Counted from the first letter of the stretch, positions 8,312 to 17,838 are shown. The stretch: 56,993 nucleotides of DNA from Imperialibacter sp. EC-SDR9 (GCF_902498805.1 NZ_LR701607.1:1-56993); one strand, 5' to 3'. Made by a program: numbers and translations. Notes: generated by a model not told the origin, from the letters alone.

Positions 8312-10597
8312 ATGAGTCTAGATGCGGAAGAGGAATTTCTGAAAGAACTAAACGAACCTCAGCGAGAAGGGGTGATTAATACGGAAGGGCCGACCATGAT
8401 CATTGCGGGCGCTGGATCGGGAAAAACCAGGGTACTCACCTACAGAATCGCCTACCTGATCAAGTACAAGCATGTTGATCCTTTCTCAATAATGGCACTC
8501 ACCTTTACCAATAAGGCTGCCCGGGAAATGCGCAACCGGATAGAAAAAGTAGTGGACAATGATGCCCGAAACATTTGGATGGGCACTTTTCACTCCGTGT
8601 TTGCCAGACTTCTTCGTTCGGAAGCGCATCATATTGGCTATCCAAGCAACTTCACCATCTACGATGCCGACGACTCAAAGTCGCTCATCAAAGCAATAGT
8701 AAAAGAACAGGGCCTGGATGATAAAGTTTACAAAGCCAACGCTGTATTTAGCCGCATTTCTGGCGCCAAAAACAACTTGGTTTCGTGGAAAGACTACATC
8801 AACAACCCGTTGTATCAGGCCGACGACGAAAGCCAGATGCGGCCGCATATTGGCAAGCTCTACCAGCTTTATGTGCAGCGCTGTTTCAAGGCCGACGCCA
8901 TGGACTTCGACGACCTGCTCTTTAACACCAACCTGCTTTTCAAAGAACACCCTGACGTGCTCAACAAATACCAGCAACGCTTTCAATATGTGCTGGTGGA
9001 CGAGTTTCAGGATACTAATATTTCGCAGTACCTGATCACAAAAAGGCTCGCATCCGTTCGACAAAACATAGCTGTGGTGGGTGACGACGCACAGAGTATT
9101 TACGCCTTCCGGGGGGCCAATATTCAGAACATTCTCAATTTCGAAAAAGACTACCCCGACCTCAGGATCATCAAGCTGGAGCAGAACTACCGGTCGACAC
9201 AGAACATTGTCAACGCTGCCAACTCGGTGATTGTAAAGAACAAAGCGCAGCTCCACAAAAACGTTTGGACTTCCAACCAGGAAGGTCGGTTGATAGAGCT
9301 CATCAAGGCCGTGAGCGACAATGAGGAAGGGAAGCTGGTGGCTTCGACCATTTTTGAGCAAAAAATGAACCACCAGTACCATAATAGCGATTTTGCTGTA
9401 CTGTACCGCACCAACAGCCAGTCGAGGGCGATGGAAGAAGCACTCAGGCGGATGAACATCAAGTACAAGGTCGTCGGTGGATTGTCGTTCTACCAAAGGA
9501 AGGAGATCAAAGACCTGCTTGGGTACCTGCGCTTCGCTGTCAATCAAAATGACGAACAGGCACTTCGCCGTATTATCAATCTACCAAAGCGTGGCATTGG
9601 CGACTCCAGTGTAGATAAAGTTATTGTTGCAGCCGATGAGCAGGGTGTTTCCCTCTGGGAGATTCTTGAGAATATCCACCATTTTGTGGGTGGACGTGCC
9701 GGTGAAGCCATCAAAAACTTTGTCACCATGATCAAGAGCTTTCGCATCACGATGGAAAAAAGTGATGCTTACGACACTGCTCAATTGGTCGCAAAAAACT
9801 CCGGCTTGCTCAAAGAGCTTTACGAGGACAAAACGGTGGAAGGACTGAACCGGTACGAAAACGTGCAGGAACTACTCAACGCCATCAAAGAGTTCGTTGA
9901 CAATCCAGAAACGAACGACAAAACGCTTGGTGCCTTCCTGCAGGAGGTATCACTCCTTACTGATGCCGACGACAAAAACAAAGAGCTCGACGACGCCGTG
10001 ACACTGATGACCATCCACATGGCGAAGGGGCTGGAGTTTAAAAACGTATTTGTGGTGGGCATGGAAGAAGACCTTTTCCCCTCCCAAATGATGCTCAGCA
10101 GCCGGGCCGATCTGGAAGAAGAGCGCAGGTTATTCTATGTGGCCATTACCCGGGCTGAACAGCATCTGTTCCTTAGCTATGCGCTCAACCGCTATCGTTA
10201 TGGCAGACTAAAAACCTGCGAACCCAGCCGTTTTTTGTCCGACATCGACACGACTTATCTGCAGGTGAGCAAATCTATTGGCAACCACGAACCACTGCCG
10301 GGAGTGCAGGCGCAGCACTTTGGAAAGCGCTCGCTCATCGCCGGCTTCCCCGAGCAAAAACCACAAGCACCAAGACATTTTGTAAAACAAACTGCTCACC
10401 AACCTTCCTCCGACTTCAAACCAAGCGACACCAGCAATTTAATAGTCAGCAACAGGGTGGAACACCCGAAATTCGGCTTTGGGAAGGTAATAAGGATGGA
10501 CGTGGACGGTGCCAACAGGAAGGCCATCATTGATTTTGAGCAGTTTGGCGAAAAAACTTTGCTTTTAAGCTTTGCCAAATTGAGAATAGTAGAATAG
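8312..10597 (+). CDS. pcrA: ATP-dependent 3'-5' DNA helicase, PcrA/UvrD family
   Basis: The 761-residue protein carries the superfamily 1A helicase motifs in order: AGAGSGKT at 32-39 (Walker A), FTNKAA at 65-70, GTFHS at 91-95, VDEFQDT at 229-235 (Walker B), GDDAQSIYAFRGA at 257-269, LEQNYRS near 289-295, TIHMAKGLEF near 565 and the VAITRA motif near 610. The C-terminus has the conserved basic VEHPKFGFGKV segment of PcrA/UvrD-type helicases. It unwinds DNA in nucleotide-excision and mismatch repair and removes RecA or stalled polymerase. Length and order are normal. It is a stand-alone unit followed by a 116-base gap before DUF4290. Confidence 0.95.
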   Translation: MSLDAEEEFLKELNEPQREGVINTEGPTMIIAGAGSGKTRVLTYRIAYLIKYKHVDPFSIMALTFTNKAAREMRNRIEKVVDNDARNIWMGTFHSVFARLLRSEAHHIGYPSNFTIYDADDSKSLIKAIVKEQGLDDKVYKANAVFSRISGAKNNLVSWKDYINNPLYQADDESQMRPHIGKLYQLYVQRCFKADAMDFDDLLFNTNLLFKEHPDVLNKYQQRFQYVLVDEFQDTNISQYLITKRLASVRQNIAVVGDDAQSIYAFRGANIQNILNFEKDYPDLRIIKLEQNYRSTQNIVNAANSVIVKNKAQLHKNVWTSNQEGRLIELIKAVSDNEEGKLVASTIFEQKMNHQYHNSDFAVLYRTNSQSRAMEEALRRMNIKYKVVGGLSFYQRKEIKDLLGYLRFAVNQNDEQALRRIINLPKRGIGDSSVDKVIVAADEQGVSLWEILENIHHFVGGRAGEAIKNFVTMIKSFRITMEKSDAYDTAQLVAKNSGLLKELYEDKTVEGLNRYENVQELLNAIKEFVDNPETNDKTLGAFLQEVSLLTDADDKNKELDDAVTLMTIHMAKGLEFKNVFVVGMEEDLFPSQMMLSSRADLEEERRLFYVAITRAEQHLFLSYALNRYRYGRLKTCEPSRFLSDIDTTYLQVSKSIGNHEPLPGVQAQHFGKRSLIAGFPEQKPQAPRHFVKQTAHQPSSDFKPSDTSNLIVSNRVEHPKFGFGKVIRMDVDGANRKAIIDFEQFGEKTLLLSFAKLRIVE

Positions 10598-10713
10598 TTT
10601 CGCCAAAAGTTTCATTTCGGAGTAAGAAGACTCTACCTTTAGATGAAACTTTTCATTGCGATTTTTGTAAATTGCTAGGAACCCTGTTAGAGTAGCACCA
10701 AAACGGCGTTCCT

Positions 10714-11382
10714 ATGAATGACTTCGATGAAGATAAAAGCCCTTTAGTTTTGAGAGAATACGGAAGAAATGTCCAAAAGCTGGTCAACTATGTGAAGACC
10801 ATTGAGGACAAAGAAAAAAGGACCCGCTTTGCGGAGACCCTTGTGGATTTGATGAAGATGATCAATCCTAACACCAAAGATTATCCGGAGTACACACAGA
10901 AAGTTTGGGACGACCTGTATATCATGGCTGGCTTCGAGCTTGAAGTGGACGGTCCTTTTCCTATGCCTGAAAAGAGCATACTTGGTCGTAAGCCAAGAAA
11001 AATGGACTACAATACTCACAATGTCCGGTTTAAGCACTACGGAAAAAACGTGGAGCTAATGATTCAGAAGGCGCTGGCTTTGGAGGATGCAGAAGAGCGT
11101 GAAGCTGCTGTCATTTCCATTGGTAAGCTGATGAAAACTTTCCAGTTGGCCTGGAACCGTGACAATGTTGATGATGAAGTAATTCTTCAAAACATTGAGC
11201 AGCTTTCTAAGGGGGATCTTACGATTGGCATTGAGAAAGTAAAGGAGCAAAACCTTTTCGACCCGTTGGTGAAAGAAAGAGAATTTGCCACCAACCAACC
11301 CCGCCAACAACGAGAAAATAACAACAGAGGCGGCAACAACAACAGAAACAAACGTAATTTCCAAAAGCGCAGGAGAAACTAG
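10714..11382 (+). CDS. DUF4290 family protein, upstream partner of murA
   Basis: A 222-residue soluble protein matching the Bacteroidota DUF4290 family (VLREYGRNVQKLVNYV at the N-terminus). The body is helical. The last 30 residues are a low-complexity tail of Asn, Gly, Arg and Lys, which may bind RNA or DNA. The stop is directly followed by the murA ATG with no gap, so the two are translationally linked. This coupling is common in the phylum and suggests a role tied to cell-wall synthesis, but no biochemical function is known to me. Confidence 0.85.
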   Translation: MNDFDEDKSPLVLREYGRNVQKLVNYVKTIEDKEKRTRFAETLVDLMKMINPNTKDYPEYTQKVWDDLYIMAGFELEVDGPFPMPEKSILGRKPRKMDYNTHNVRFKHYGKNVELMIQKALALEDAEEREAAVISIGKLMKTFQLAWNRDNVDDEVILQNIEQLSKGDLTIGIEKVKEQNLFDPLVKEREFATNQPRQQRENNNRGGNNNRNKRNFQKRRRN

Positions 11383-12687
11383 ATGGCCTCTTTCAGGGTA
11401 AAGGGAGGGCAGCGCCTTAAGGGGGAAATACAACCTCAGGGTGCTAAAAACGAAGCTCTTCAGATAATTTCGGCAGTTTTACTTACAGCAGAACCAGTAC
11501 ACATCAAGAAAATTCCTGATATCAGGGATGTGAACAAACTCATAGAGTTGTTGGCTGATTTTGGTGTGCAAATAGAGAAAACGGGCCCTGAATCCTACAT
11601 TTTTACTGCCAAGGACGTTAACCTGGACTTTCTTGAGTCCGATCAGTTCAAGGAAAAGGCTGCATCGTTGCGTGGATCTATCATGATCCTCGGCCCTTTG
11701 TTGGCTCGGTTTGGAAAGGGAAAAATACCAAAACCAGGAGGTGATAAAATAGGCCGCAGAAGGCTCGATACGCACTTTATTGGTTTTCAAAAGCTGGGGG
11801 CTAAATTCGACTACCACCTTGGCACAGGCTTCTACAACGTGTCAGCCAAAGAGCTTACCGGCACCTATCTTCATTTGGATGAAGCTTCCGTTACAGGCAC
11901 CGCCAATATCATCATGGCAGCCTCAATGGCCAAAGGCACCACCACTGTTTACAATGCGGCTTGCGAGCCCTACATCCAGCAGTTGTGTAAAATGATTAAC
12001 CGGATGGGTGGCAAAATATCCGGCGTTGGCTCCAACCTGCTTGTGATCGAGGGTGTTGAGAGCCTGGGGGGTACCGAGCACACCATGCTGCCCGATATGA
12101 TTGAAATAGGCAGCTTTATTGGCCTCGCCGCCATGACCCAAAGCGAAATCACCATCAAAGATGCCCGCATTGATCAACTGGGCATCATACCCGACACCTT
12201 TAGAAGGCTGGGCATCAACCTAGAATTCAGAGGCGACGACATTTTTATTCCTGCTCAGGAGCATTACGTGATTGATTCCTTTATTGATGGCTCCATCCTT
12301 ACCATTGCAGATGCTATTTGGCCTGGCTTCACACCCGACCTCATCAGTATCATCCTGGTGACCGCCACCCAAGCCAGAGGAACGGTGCTTGTCCATCAAA
12401 AAATGTTCGAATCACGCCTTTTCTTCGTAGATAAGCTCATCGACATGGGCGCTCAAATCATCCTTTGTGACCCTCACAGGGCGACGGTGATTGGACTGGA
12501 CAGAGCATTTCCATTGCGCAGTATACAAATGACATCCCCGGACATCCGTGCAGGCGTATCGCTGCTCATCGCTGCGCTGTCTGCCGAGGGCATCAGCACC
12601 ATCCACAACGTGGAGCAAATCGACCGTGGTTATCAATACATAGAAAAACGTCTAAACGCCATTGGCGCACAAATAGAGAGGTTTTAA
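11383..12687 (+). CDS. murA: UDP-N-acetylglucosamine 1-carboxyvinyltransferase
   Basis: This 434-residue enzyme transfers enolpyruvate from PEP to UDP-GlcNAc, the first committed step of peptidoglycan synthesis. The substrate-binding GAKNEAL (K22, N23) is intact near the N-terminus. The mobile catalytic loop reads PKPGGDKIGRRRLDTH, with D121 at the position where most bacteria have the reactive cysteine (C115 in E. coli). An Asp at this position is known from other MurA proteins to keep activity and to remove the target of fosfomycin. It is translationally coupled to DUF4290, and lies far from the dcw cluster at 38-53 kb. Confidence 0.95.
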   Translation: MASFRVKGGQRLKGEIQPQGAKNEALQIISAVLLTAEPVHIKKIPDIRDVNKLIELLADFGVQIEKTGPESYIFTAKDVNLDFLESDQFKEKAASLRGSIMILGPLLARFGKGKIPKPGGDKIGRRRLDTHFIGFQKLGAKFDYHLGTGFYNVSAKELTGTYLHLDEASVTGTANIIMAASMAKGTTTVYNAACEPYIQQLCKMINRMGGKISGVGSNLLVIEGVESLGGTEHTMLPDMIEIGSFIGLAAMTQSEITIKDARIDQLGIIPDTFRRLGINLEFRGDDIFIPAQEHYVIDSFIDGSILTIADAIWPGFTPDLISIILVTATQARGTVLVHQKMFESRLFFVDKLIDMGAQIILCDPHRATVIGLDRAFPLRSIQMTSPDIRAGVSLLIAALSAEGISTIHNVEQIDRGYQYIEKRLNAIGAQIERF

Positions 12688-12773
12688 ACCCGTTAAATAA
12701 GCGTTAACACCTGACTTTGGGTCAGAAAAATATTTTTTTTATATATTCGATTTTTCTATCGACCTGTTCCTGC

Positions 12774-13553
12774 ATGAAACCAATGTCCCAACTACTCGCT
12801 AGGGTAGCCGTGTGCTATTTGATTACTCTGAGCGTTTCACAAATTGCTGTGGCTAAAATCAGCCTGAAGACCTTCTCAGAAATAACAACGGCTTCCATCA
12901 ACAACTCTGAAGAAGCGCCACCTGAAAACATCAAGCAAAATCCTAAGTTAACTTTGATAGTAGTCGACAGTGAAACAAAGAAAAACATCACTGCCAAAGT
13001 TAAAGTGCTCGACATGCTTAATAAAAAGGTGCTCCTTGCCAAAGAGCTTAGCGACACGCTTAAACTAAATCTTGCTGCAGGCGGAGACTATCGCATTGTC
13101 AGCAAAGCCGACAGCCATCTCTTTAACGAAGTAGAGTTCAATCTGGCAAAAGAAAACCTGGGGCCTGACATCAAAATAACGCTGGAACTAAGCCCTATTA
13201 AGGTTGGCATGAAGCTCCAGCTAAAAGAAGTTTTTTTTGAAACCAACTCGGCGAAAATGCTAGAAGAGTCTCTGGCAGAGATACAAGAGGTTTATGAGTT
13301 GCTGTGGGAGCACCCGAATCTGGTCGTTCAAATTGCAGCACATACGGACAATTCTGGCACTCACGATGATAACATGGAGCTTTCCGGTCGACGTGCACAA
13401 GCCATTGTTGAAGTGCTAAAGGACAAGGGCGTGCCCGAAAAAATGCTCGCAGCCAAAGGATATGGCGAAATGAAACCGCTCCTGCCTAATACCACCGAGG
13501 AGAACAAGCAAAAAAACCGACGGGTTGAGTTTATCGTGATTGATATTCTATAG
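12774..13553 (+). CDS. OmpA family protein
   Basis: The 259-residue product has a signal peptide (LLARVAVCYLITLSVSQIAVA), a small N-terminal beta domain (about 50-135) and a C-terminal OmpA-like peptidoglycan-binding domain. The latter shows VFFETNSAKM, the AAHTDNSG turn (TDNSG near residue 205), ELSGRRAQAIVEVL and the NRRVEF motif. It would sit in the periplasm or outer membrane and hold peptidoglycan. The frame is open from a TTG at 12717, but the ATG at 12774 gives a proper signal peptide. It does not encode a transmembrane barrel, so it is not a classical OmpA porin. Confidence 0.85.
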   Translation: MKPMSQLLARVAVCYLITLSVSQIAVAKISLKTFSEITTASINNSEEAPPENIKQNPKLTLIVVDSETKKNITAKVKVLDMLNKKVLLAKELSDTLKLNLAAGGDYRIVSKADSHLFNEVEFNLAKENLGPDIKITLELSPIKVGMKLQLKEVFFETNSAKMLEESLAEIQEVYELLWEHPNLVVQIAAHTDNSGTHDDNMELSGRRAQAIVEVLKDKGVPEKMLAAKGYGEMKPLLPNTTEENKQKNRRVEFIVIDIL

Positions 13554-13603
13554 ACGCCATAGTACGGTTTTCATGTCGTTGTATTAATATTGTATTCTTA
13601 AAT

Positions 13604-13685
13604 GCGGATGTGGTGAAATTGGTAGACACGCCAGATTCAGAGTCTGGTGCCGCAAGGTATGGAAGTTCGAGTCTTCTCATCCGCA
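13604..13685 (+). tRNA. tRNA-Leu (CAG)
   Basis: The acceptor stem GCGGATG (13604-13610) pairs with CATCCGC (13678-13684), with discriminator A at 13685. The D loop contains the GGTAGACACGCC element, the anticodon arm is CCAGA-TTCAGAG-TCTGG with anticodon CAG, and the long variable arm and the T arm (GTTCGAGTC) are typical of class II tRNA-Leu. CCA is not encoded. The stop codon of the gene on the opposite strand begins at the next base. Confidence 0.95.
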
Positions 13686-14435
13686 CTATTTTTTACTCCA
13701 AAGCTCGTAAAGCGGCAACCCCTGACTGCTTTTTCCTGTGTGAGTCCAGTTACTTCCCTCCAGCTTATACCTGAATCCAAGCGATTTACCGATCCTATCG
13801 TCCGCATTCGCATAAAATTCCAGACTCTCCACATAACCCGTCTGCGTGACAGAATAAGTGCCACCCGCCGTTGCCACAAACTTCCGGGAAATTGTGTCAA
13901 AGGCCACCCACTGGAAACGGGTGTCGGATAATATCTTGATGGTCTTTACTTTATAGTCAGTTCTGATTGTGTCGCCTGCTTCATTCCTATAAGCTGCGGC
14001 GTACCAAAGGCCAGCCATTTCGCTTTTACTGCCTGAGTCGATTCGCTTCCAATCGCCCAGCACCATGCCGTCCCGGGCCACCAGCTTATAGCCAGTCTCA
14101 GTCGGTTTTGCATGCAACACATGCTGTTTCCCTACCTGGTAGTGATCAGGAGAGTGGTACTCTATGGTCACCGACATTTTGCCGTCTTCCATCTTGTAGG
14201 TGCCTCCTGAAGTAGAAAGGAAATGATGATCTTTTGTCAGAAAGGAGGCTATAGTGAAGTACGTGTCGCTAACAATCAAAATCTGAGTGACAGGCCTCCC
14301 TTTGTCGACACTTTCGCTCATCCAGGCACCAACATATTCTTCATTGGCCAGGATTCCAGTGGGCGCATCAGGCGAGCTTTGCCATGAAAAAAAAACCGGC
14401 AAAACCAGCCAATATAAGATGCTCAAAAACTGCAT
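13686..14435 (-). CDS. Secreted protein, paralogue of the next upstream gene
   Basis: A 249-residue exported protein starting MQFLSILYWLVLPVFF with a signal peptide. It contains two similar halves: residues 30-130 and a C-terminal half with KTIKILSDTRFQWVAFDT, GGTY, LEFYAN and a final LYELWSKK. The same blocks occur in the next gene, so the pair arose by tandem duplication. The pattern resembles Bacteroidota 'membrane or secreted' proteins of DUF4488-like type with a lipocalin-like beta fold, but the family name is tentative. The stop abuts the tRNA-Leu 3' end. The 14513 start would add an unlikely 26 residues. Confidence 0.75.
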   Translation of the reverse strand: MQFLSILYWLVLPVFFSWQSSPDAPTGILANEEYVGAWMSESVDKGRPVTQILIVSDTYFTIASFLTKDHHFLSTSGGTYKMEDGKMSVTIEYHSPDHYQVGKQHVLHAKPTETGYKLVARDGMVLGDWKRIDSGSKSEMAGLWYAAAYRNEAGDTIRTDYKVKTIKILSDTRFQWVAFDTISRKFVATAGGTYSVTQTGYVESLEFYANADDRIGKSLGFRYKLEGSNWTHTGKSSQGLPLYELWSKK

Positions 14436-14445
14436 CGGAGAGCAA

Positions 14446-15198
14446 TCACCTCTTAGACCACACCTCGTAAATCGGGTCGCCTTTGCTGCTGAGTCCACTG
14501 TGGTGCCAGGCACCCTCCTTCAGCGAATAATCGAACTGCAAAGCAGCTCCTACCCTTGTATTGTCTCTGGAGAAAAACTCTATGTTTTCAGTGTACTTTC
14601 CACCTTTGGTGGTGTAATTGCCTCCACCGGTGCCGAAAAACTCTCCAGTAGAAGTGTTGAAGGCGATCCACTGGAAACGTGTGCCTGAAAGGATTTTCAT
14701 TGTTTTACGAGGGCCACTGGTGTCTCTGTTGGCGATGCTGCCATCATCCGCCTTGCGGCCTGACATCAGCCACGGGCCTGCCAGAGCACCTGGCTTTCCC
14801 TTATCTACATTGGTAAAGGCATAATAAATCGAGCCGTCTGAGCTGCTCACTGTAAAACCTTCTTTGGTTTCTTTCAAATTCAGCGTTGTTGGCTGGCCAA
14901 CAGAAGAAGGATCTGAGCTATTGAACTCCAAAGTGACTGATAGTGAGTTGTCAGTGTTAGAATAGCTACCTCCCAGCGTGGTGATAAAGGAGCCATCGGC
15001 CTCTGCATAGGTAGCCATGGAAAAGTATCCGTCGGTCATGACAAGCATATGTTTGGCAGGCTTGCCACTAACGGTAGCGGTGCTGCTCCAGGCTCCTGAA
15101 AGATCCAGCTCTCGAAATGAGTCAGCCTTGGTAAATGAAAGATTGATAGTGCCCGCCAAACCTATGCAAGCCATTACGAGTAAAGTGCGTCTTTTCAT
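14446..15198 (-). CDS. Secreted protein, DUF4488-like paralogue
   Basis: The 250-residue product has a signal peptide (MKRRTLLVMACIGLAGTINLSFTKA). The C-terminal block KTMKILSGTRFQWIAFNT, FFGTGGGNYT, YTENIEFFSRDNTRVGAALQF and DPIYEVWSKR is conserved with its downstream neighbour, ten bases away, and is closer to the family norm. The internal repeat of a GGSY/GGNY strand pair suggests a duplicated beta fold. No catalytic residues stand out. A periplasmic binding role is possible. The start at 15198 is preferred over 15246 because it opens the signal peptide. Confidence 0.75.
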   Translation of the reverse strand: MKRRTLLVMACIGLAGTINLSFTKADSFRELDLSGAWSSTATVSGKPAKHMLVMTDGYFSMATYAEADGSFITTLGGSYSNTDNSLSVTLEFNSSDPSSVGQPTTLNLKETKEGFTVSSSDGSIYYAFTNVDKGKPGALAGPWLMSGRKADDGSIANRDTSGPRKTMKILSGTRFQWIAFNTSTGEFFGTGGGNYTTKGGKYTENIEFFSRDNTRVGAALQFDYSLKEGAWHHSGLSSKGDPIYEVWSKR

Positions 15199-15308
15199 GG
15201 GTATTTGTTTGAGTTTATTACTCAAATTAATGAAAAACAATGACACACTAAAGCATCAGCAGAGGCTACTTACAGTAAAAGATATGACCGGTATAAAACG
15301 AGGTTCGC

Positions 15309-16433
15309 TTACACGTAATTGTTGAGCATTACCGGCATTACAAGCATGAGGAGGTCTTCATTCTCATCCTTGTCTACCGGCACCAATAAGCCTGCTTTGT
15401 TGGCAGCCTGAAGTTTAAACGAAATCTTTTTCGACTCCAGGTTACTCAACATCTGAATGAGGAACTGAGCATTGAATCCGATTTCAATATCTTCTCCGTC
15501 GTGCTCACATGAAAGTCTTTCGTTGGCTTCATTGGAAAAGTCCAGGTCTTCAGCCGAAATCATCAGCTCACTGCCAGTGATTTTAATCCTTACCTGGTGA
15601 GTGGTTTTGTTGGCATAAATCGCAATCCGCTTCATGGAGCTAAGGAACTCCAGGCGGTCGATGGTCATGATGTTATTGTTTTCCGCCGGGATCACATTGT
15701 CGTAGTCTGGGAAGCGCTCATCAATGAGTCGGCAAATCATCTTAACATGATCAAACTTGAAGTAGGCGTTTGACACGTTGAACTCCACACTTACGTTGGT
15801 GTTTGCCACCGGCAAAGTTGTTTTCAGCAGGTTCAAAGCCTTTCTCGGGATGATCATTGAGTTGGTTACATCCGCAGCCACATCCACCCTGCGGTAGCGC
15901 ACCAGGCGGTGACCATCAGTGGCTACAAAAGTGGTGTTGGTTTCGTCAAGCTTAATGTATACACCCGTCATGGCAGGACGAAGCTCGTCGTTGCTGGTAG
16001 CGAAGAAAGTATTGTTAATGGCTGTTGAAAGCACGTCAGAAGATATATTCACAGAAAAACCATTGGTTACTTCCGGCACCTTAGGGAAGTCGGTGGCGTT
16101 TTCGCCTGAAAGTTTGTAGCGCCCGTTGTCGGAGCTGATCTCGATGCTGTAGGTGTCTTCGTCAACAGAAATGGTTACTGGCTGCTCAGGGAGGTTAGAA
16201 AGGGTTTCCAGCAAAATCTTAGCCGGAACAGCGATGCTGCCATTTTCTTTGGCCTCCACTTCTATTTCGGTGATCATAGAAGTTTGCAGATCCGAAGCCG
16301 TCACTTTCAAGGTTCCGTCGGTAATCTCAAATAGAAAGTTTTCAAGGATAGGTACTACCGGATTAGTGGTAATCACTCCCTTGATAGCTGATAGTTGTTT
16401 GAGTAGATATGATGACGAAACAATGAATTTCAT
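15309..16433 (-). CDS. dnaN: DNA polymerase III subunit beta (sliding clamp)
   Basis: The 374-residue protein is a normal-length beta clamp with three repeated domains. It begins MKFIVSSSYLLKQLSAIKGV. The conserved DGHRLVRYR motif (near residue 175) and the C-terminal VMPVMLNNYV match the family, the last resembling the clamp's LVMPM-R/V-x end. The dimeric ring tethers replicative polymerase to DNA. It is monocistronic here, with a TAnnTTTG promoter box 38 bases upstream of the start. It is not next to dnaA or recF in this window, as is common in Bacteroidota. Confidence 0.95.
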   Translation of the reverse strand: MKFIVSSSYLLKQLSAIKGVITTNPVVPILENFLFEITDGTLKVTASDLQTSMITEIEVEAKENGSIAVPAKILLETLSNLPEQPVTISVDEDTYSIEISSDNGRYKLSGENATDFPKVPEVTNGFSVNISSDVLSTAINNTFFATSNDELRPAMTGVYIKLDETNTTFVATDGHRLVRYRRVDVAADVTNSMIIPRKALNLLKTTLPVANTNVSVEFNVSNAYFKFDHVKMICRLIDERFPDYDNVIPAENNNIMTIDRLEFLSSMKRIAIYANKTTHQVRIKITGSELMISAEDLDFSNEANERLSCEHDGEDIEIGFNAQFLIQMLSNLESKKISFKLQAANKAGLLVPVDKDENEDLLMLVMPVMLNNYV

Positions 16434-16470
16434 AGAATTTCTGTATTGTAAGGTAAGATTGTTAACCCGG

Positions 16471-16478
16471 CAAAGTTA
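16471..16478 (-). promoter_or_regulatory. Bacteroidota-type -7 promoter box for dnaN
   Basis: On the minus strand the bases read TAACTTTG, an exact TAnnTTTG match, 38 bases upstream of the dnaN ATG. The -33 element is not clear. Confidence 0.45.
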
Positions 16479-16899
16479 TAACAAAAATTAGATTTGAGGG
16501 TAATAAAATGCTATTCCAGTCATCGTTGTCTGGGGAAATTTTACTTCCATAAAAAAAGTGCTTAATCAAGTTGTAAAACCGCTTTTATCAGATTCCCGAA
16601 GAAGGAGGTCTGATTCAGTTTAAAGGATACAATTTACCCTAGATAAATTTGTCAGAGACAACCCTTTTGTCCTAAAGCCGGACTGGCTGTTACTTTTCCT
16701 TGATGAAAAGTAACCAAAAATCATCGAAAAATTAACGCAAAGGCCAATTGCCCGCACCCTTCCGCCATTTTTCTCCCGCCCTCCTTAATTGGGCACGATG
16801 CGCTAAAAGGATTTGATTTCCTTGAAGCCTTCATCCCTCAAAAATTGAGAAGAGACATTACTTTGTTCCAGTTTTTAACCAGGAAACAGGCAATCTGGT
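16479..16899. other. 421-base stretch without a gene, carrying a repeat-like hairpin
   Basis: I find no coding frame with codon use or motifs that support a gene here. It holds the hairpin at 16689-16714. The following bases, up to about 16805, resemble an interspersed non-coding block I associate with Bacteroidota chromosomes. The last part is the 3' flank of the DUF4340 gene. Confidence 0.5.
16689..16714. repeat. Perfect 10-bp hairpin
   Basis: GTTACTTTTC and GAAAAGTAAC form perfect 10-base arms around CTTGAT. There is no T-run typical of a terminator. The word pattern is one I associate with dispersed Bacteroidota intergenic repeats, which is an inference from memory and not something the window can show. 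Confidence 0.6.
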
Positions 16900-17838
16900 C
16901 TAATTTTCAGGCCTCAAATCATCCAGAGAAATCAATAGCGAACGCACCCGGCCGGCATCGCAAACAGAGTAGTTTCCCTCCGCATCCTTTAGCAGCACAT
17001 AGGGTTGATCTGCTGGGCCGGGGTAGACATCAAGCTCCGTATTCTTCGCAGCGTCAATGTCCCTCAACCTGATAGTTGCCACAGGCATTGCGTCCATCAA
17101 GCTGTCGTAAACAGGGATTTGCCCTTCGCTGATGAACTCATTGGTAAAAAAAGATTCGTACTGCTGGATGTAGTTTTCCAGCACGAGGGTGTCTGCTTCT
17201 GGCAAGTCAACCACTTTCAGGGTGGTCTTATCAAAGGCAATGGTTACATCTTCCTTCTGGTCATCGGCATAGTCGACTGTTAAAGACTGGATTGAGCGCC
17301 AGTCGCTGGAAAACAGCAGCCTGTTGCGCCACTGGTTTTCAGTGAATTCAAAGATGCCGGAGACATAGTTGGGATAGCCGGGCAGTTCCACCTGATACAC
17401 CTTGCTGTCACCAGCCAAAGTGAAGTAAGATTCGGTTTTCGAGGGGTTGCCTGTAGCGGTGAACTCTGCGAGCACACCTTGCTCCCCGCTAACAATTACT
17501 TTTCTGCCTGTGGCCATCCACTGCCTTACTTCAGCCAGCTGACTTGGCCCCACTTCTCTTTTCACCCTCACCAGCTTCAGCACTCCCACCAGGAAATTTC
17601 GGATAGATCGATCAACTTTGTACTTGTCATTGACCAGCCACTTATCGTTCGCTTTGCTCAATACCACACTATTTTCAGGCGAAATCATCTCAATGCGTGA
17701 GATTTTGGTCGTGTCGGATAGCTCCAGTAAATCGTATCCTACAATGGATGTTTCGGATGGACGGCCAGCCCACCATGTGCCGGCAATTAGCAGCAACAAA
17801 ACGCCCAGAGAGATAAGTAGTGTGGTGTTTTTATGCAT
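16900..17838 (-). CDS. DUF4340 domain protein downstream of gldG
   Basis: The 312-residue product has one N-terminal membrane helix (residues 7-24, TTLLISLGVLLLLIAGTWW) and a long periplasmic beta-rich region with DUF4340 features: the KISRIEMISPENSVVLSK opening, KWLVNDKYKVD near 65-76 and FFTNEFISEG. Its start overlaps the end of gldG by eight bases, so it is translationally coupled to the gliding ABC genes. This suggests it works with the GldFG membrane complex, perhaps as a periplasmic accessory. That role is an inference from context. Confidence 0.8.
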   Translation of the reverse strand: MHKNTTLLISLGVLLLLIAGTWWAGRPSETSIVGYDLLELSDTTKISRIEMISPENSVVLSKANDKWLVNDKYKVDRSIRNFLVGVLKLVRVKREVGPSQLAEVRQWMATGRKVIVSGEQGVLAEFTATGNPSKTESYFTLAGDSKVYQVELPGYPNYVSGIFEFTENQWRNRLLFSSDWRSIQSLTVDYADDQKEDVTIAFDKTTLKVVDLPEADTLVLENYIQQYESFFTNEFISEGQIPVYDSLMDAMPVATIRLRDIDAAKNTELDVYPGPADQPYVLLKDAEGNYSVCDAGRVRSLLISLDDLRPEN

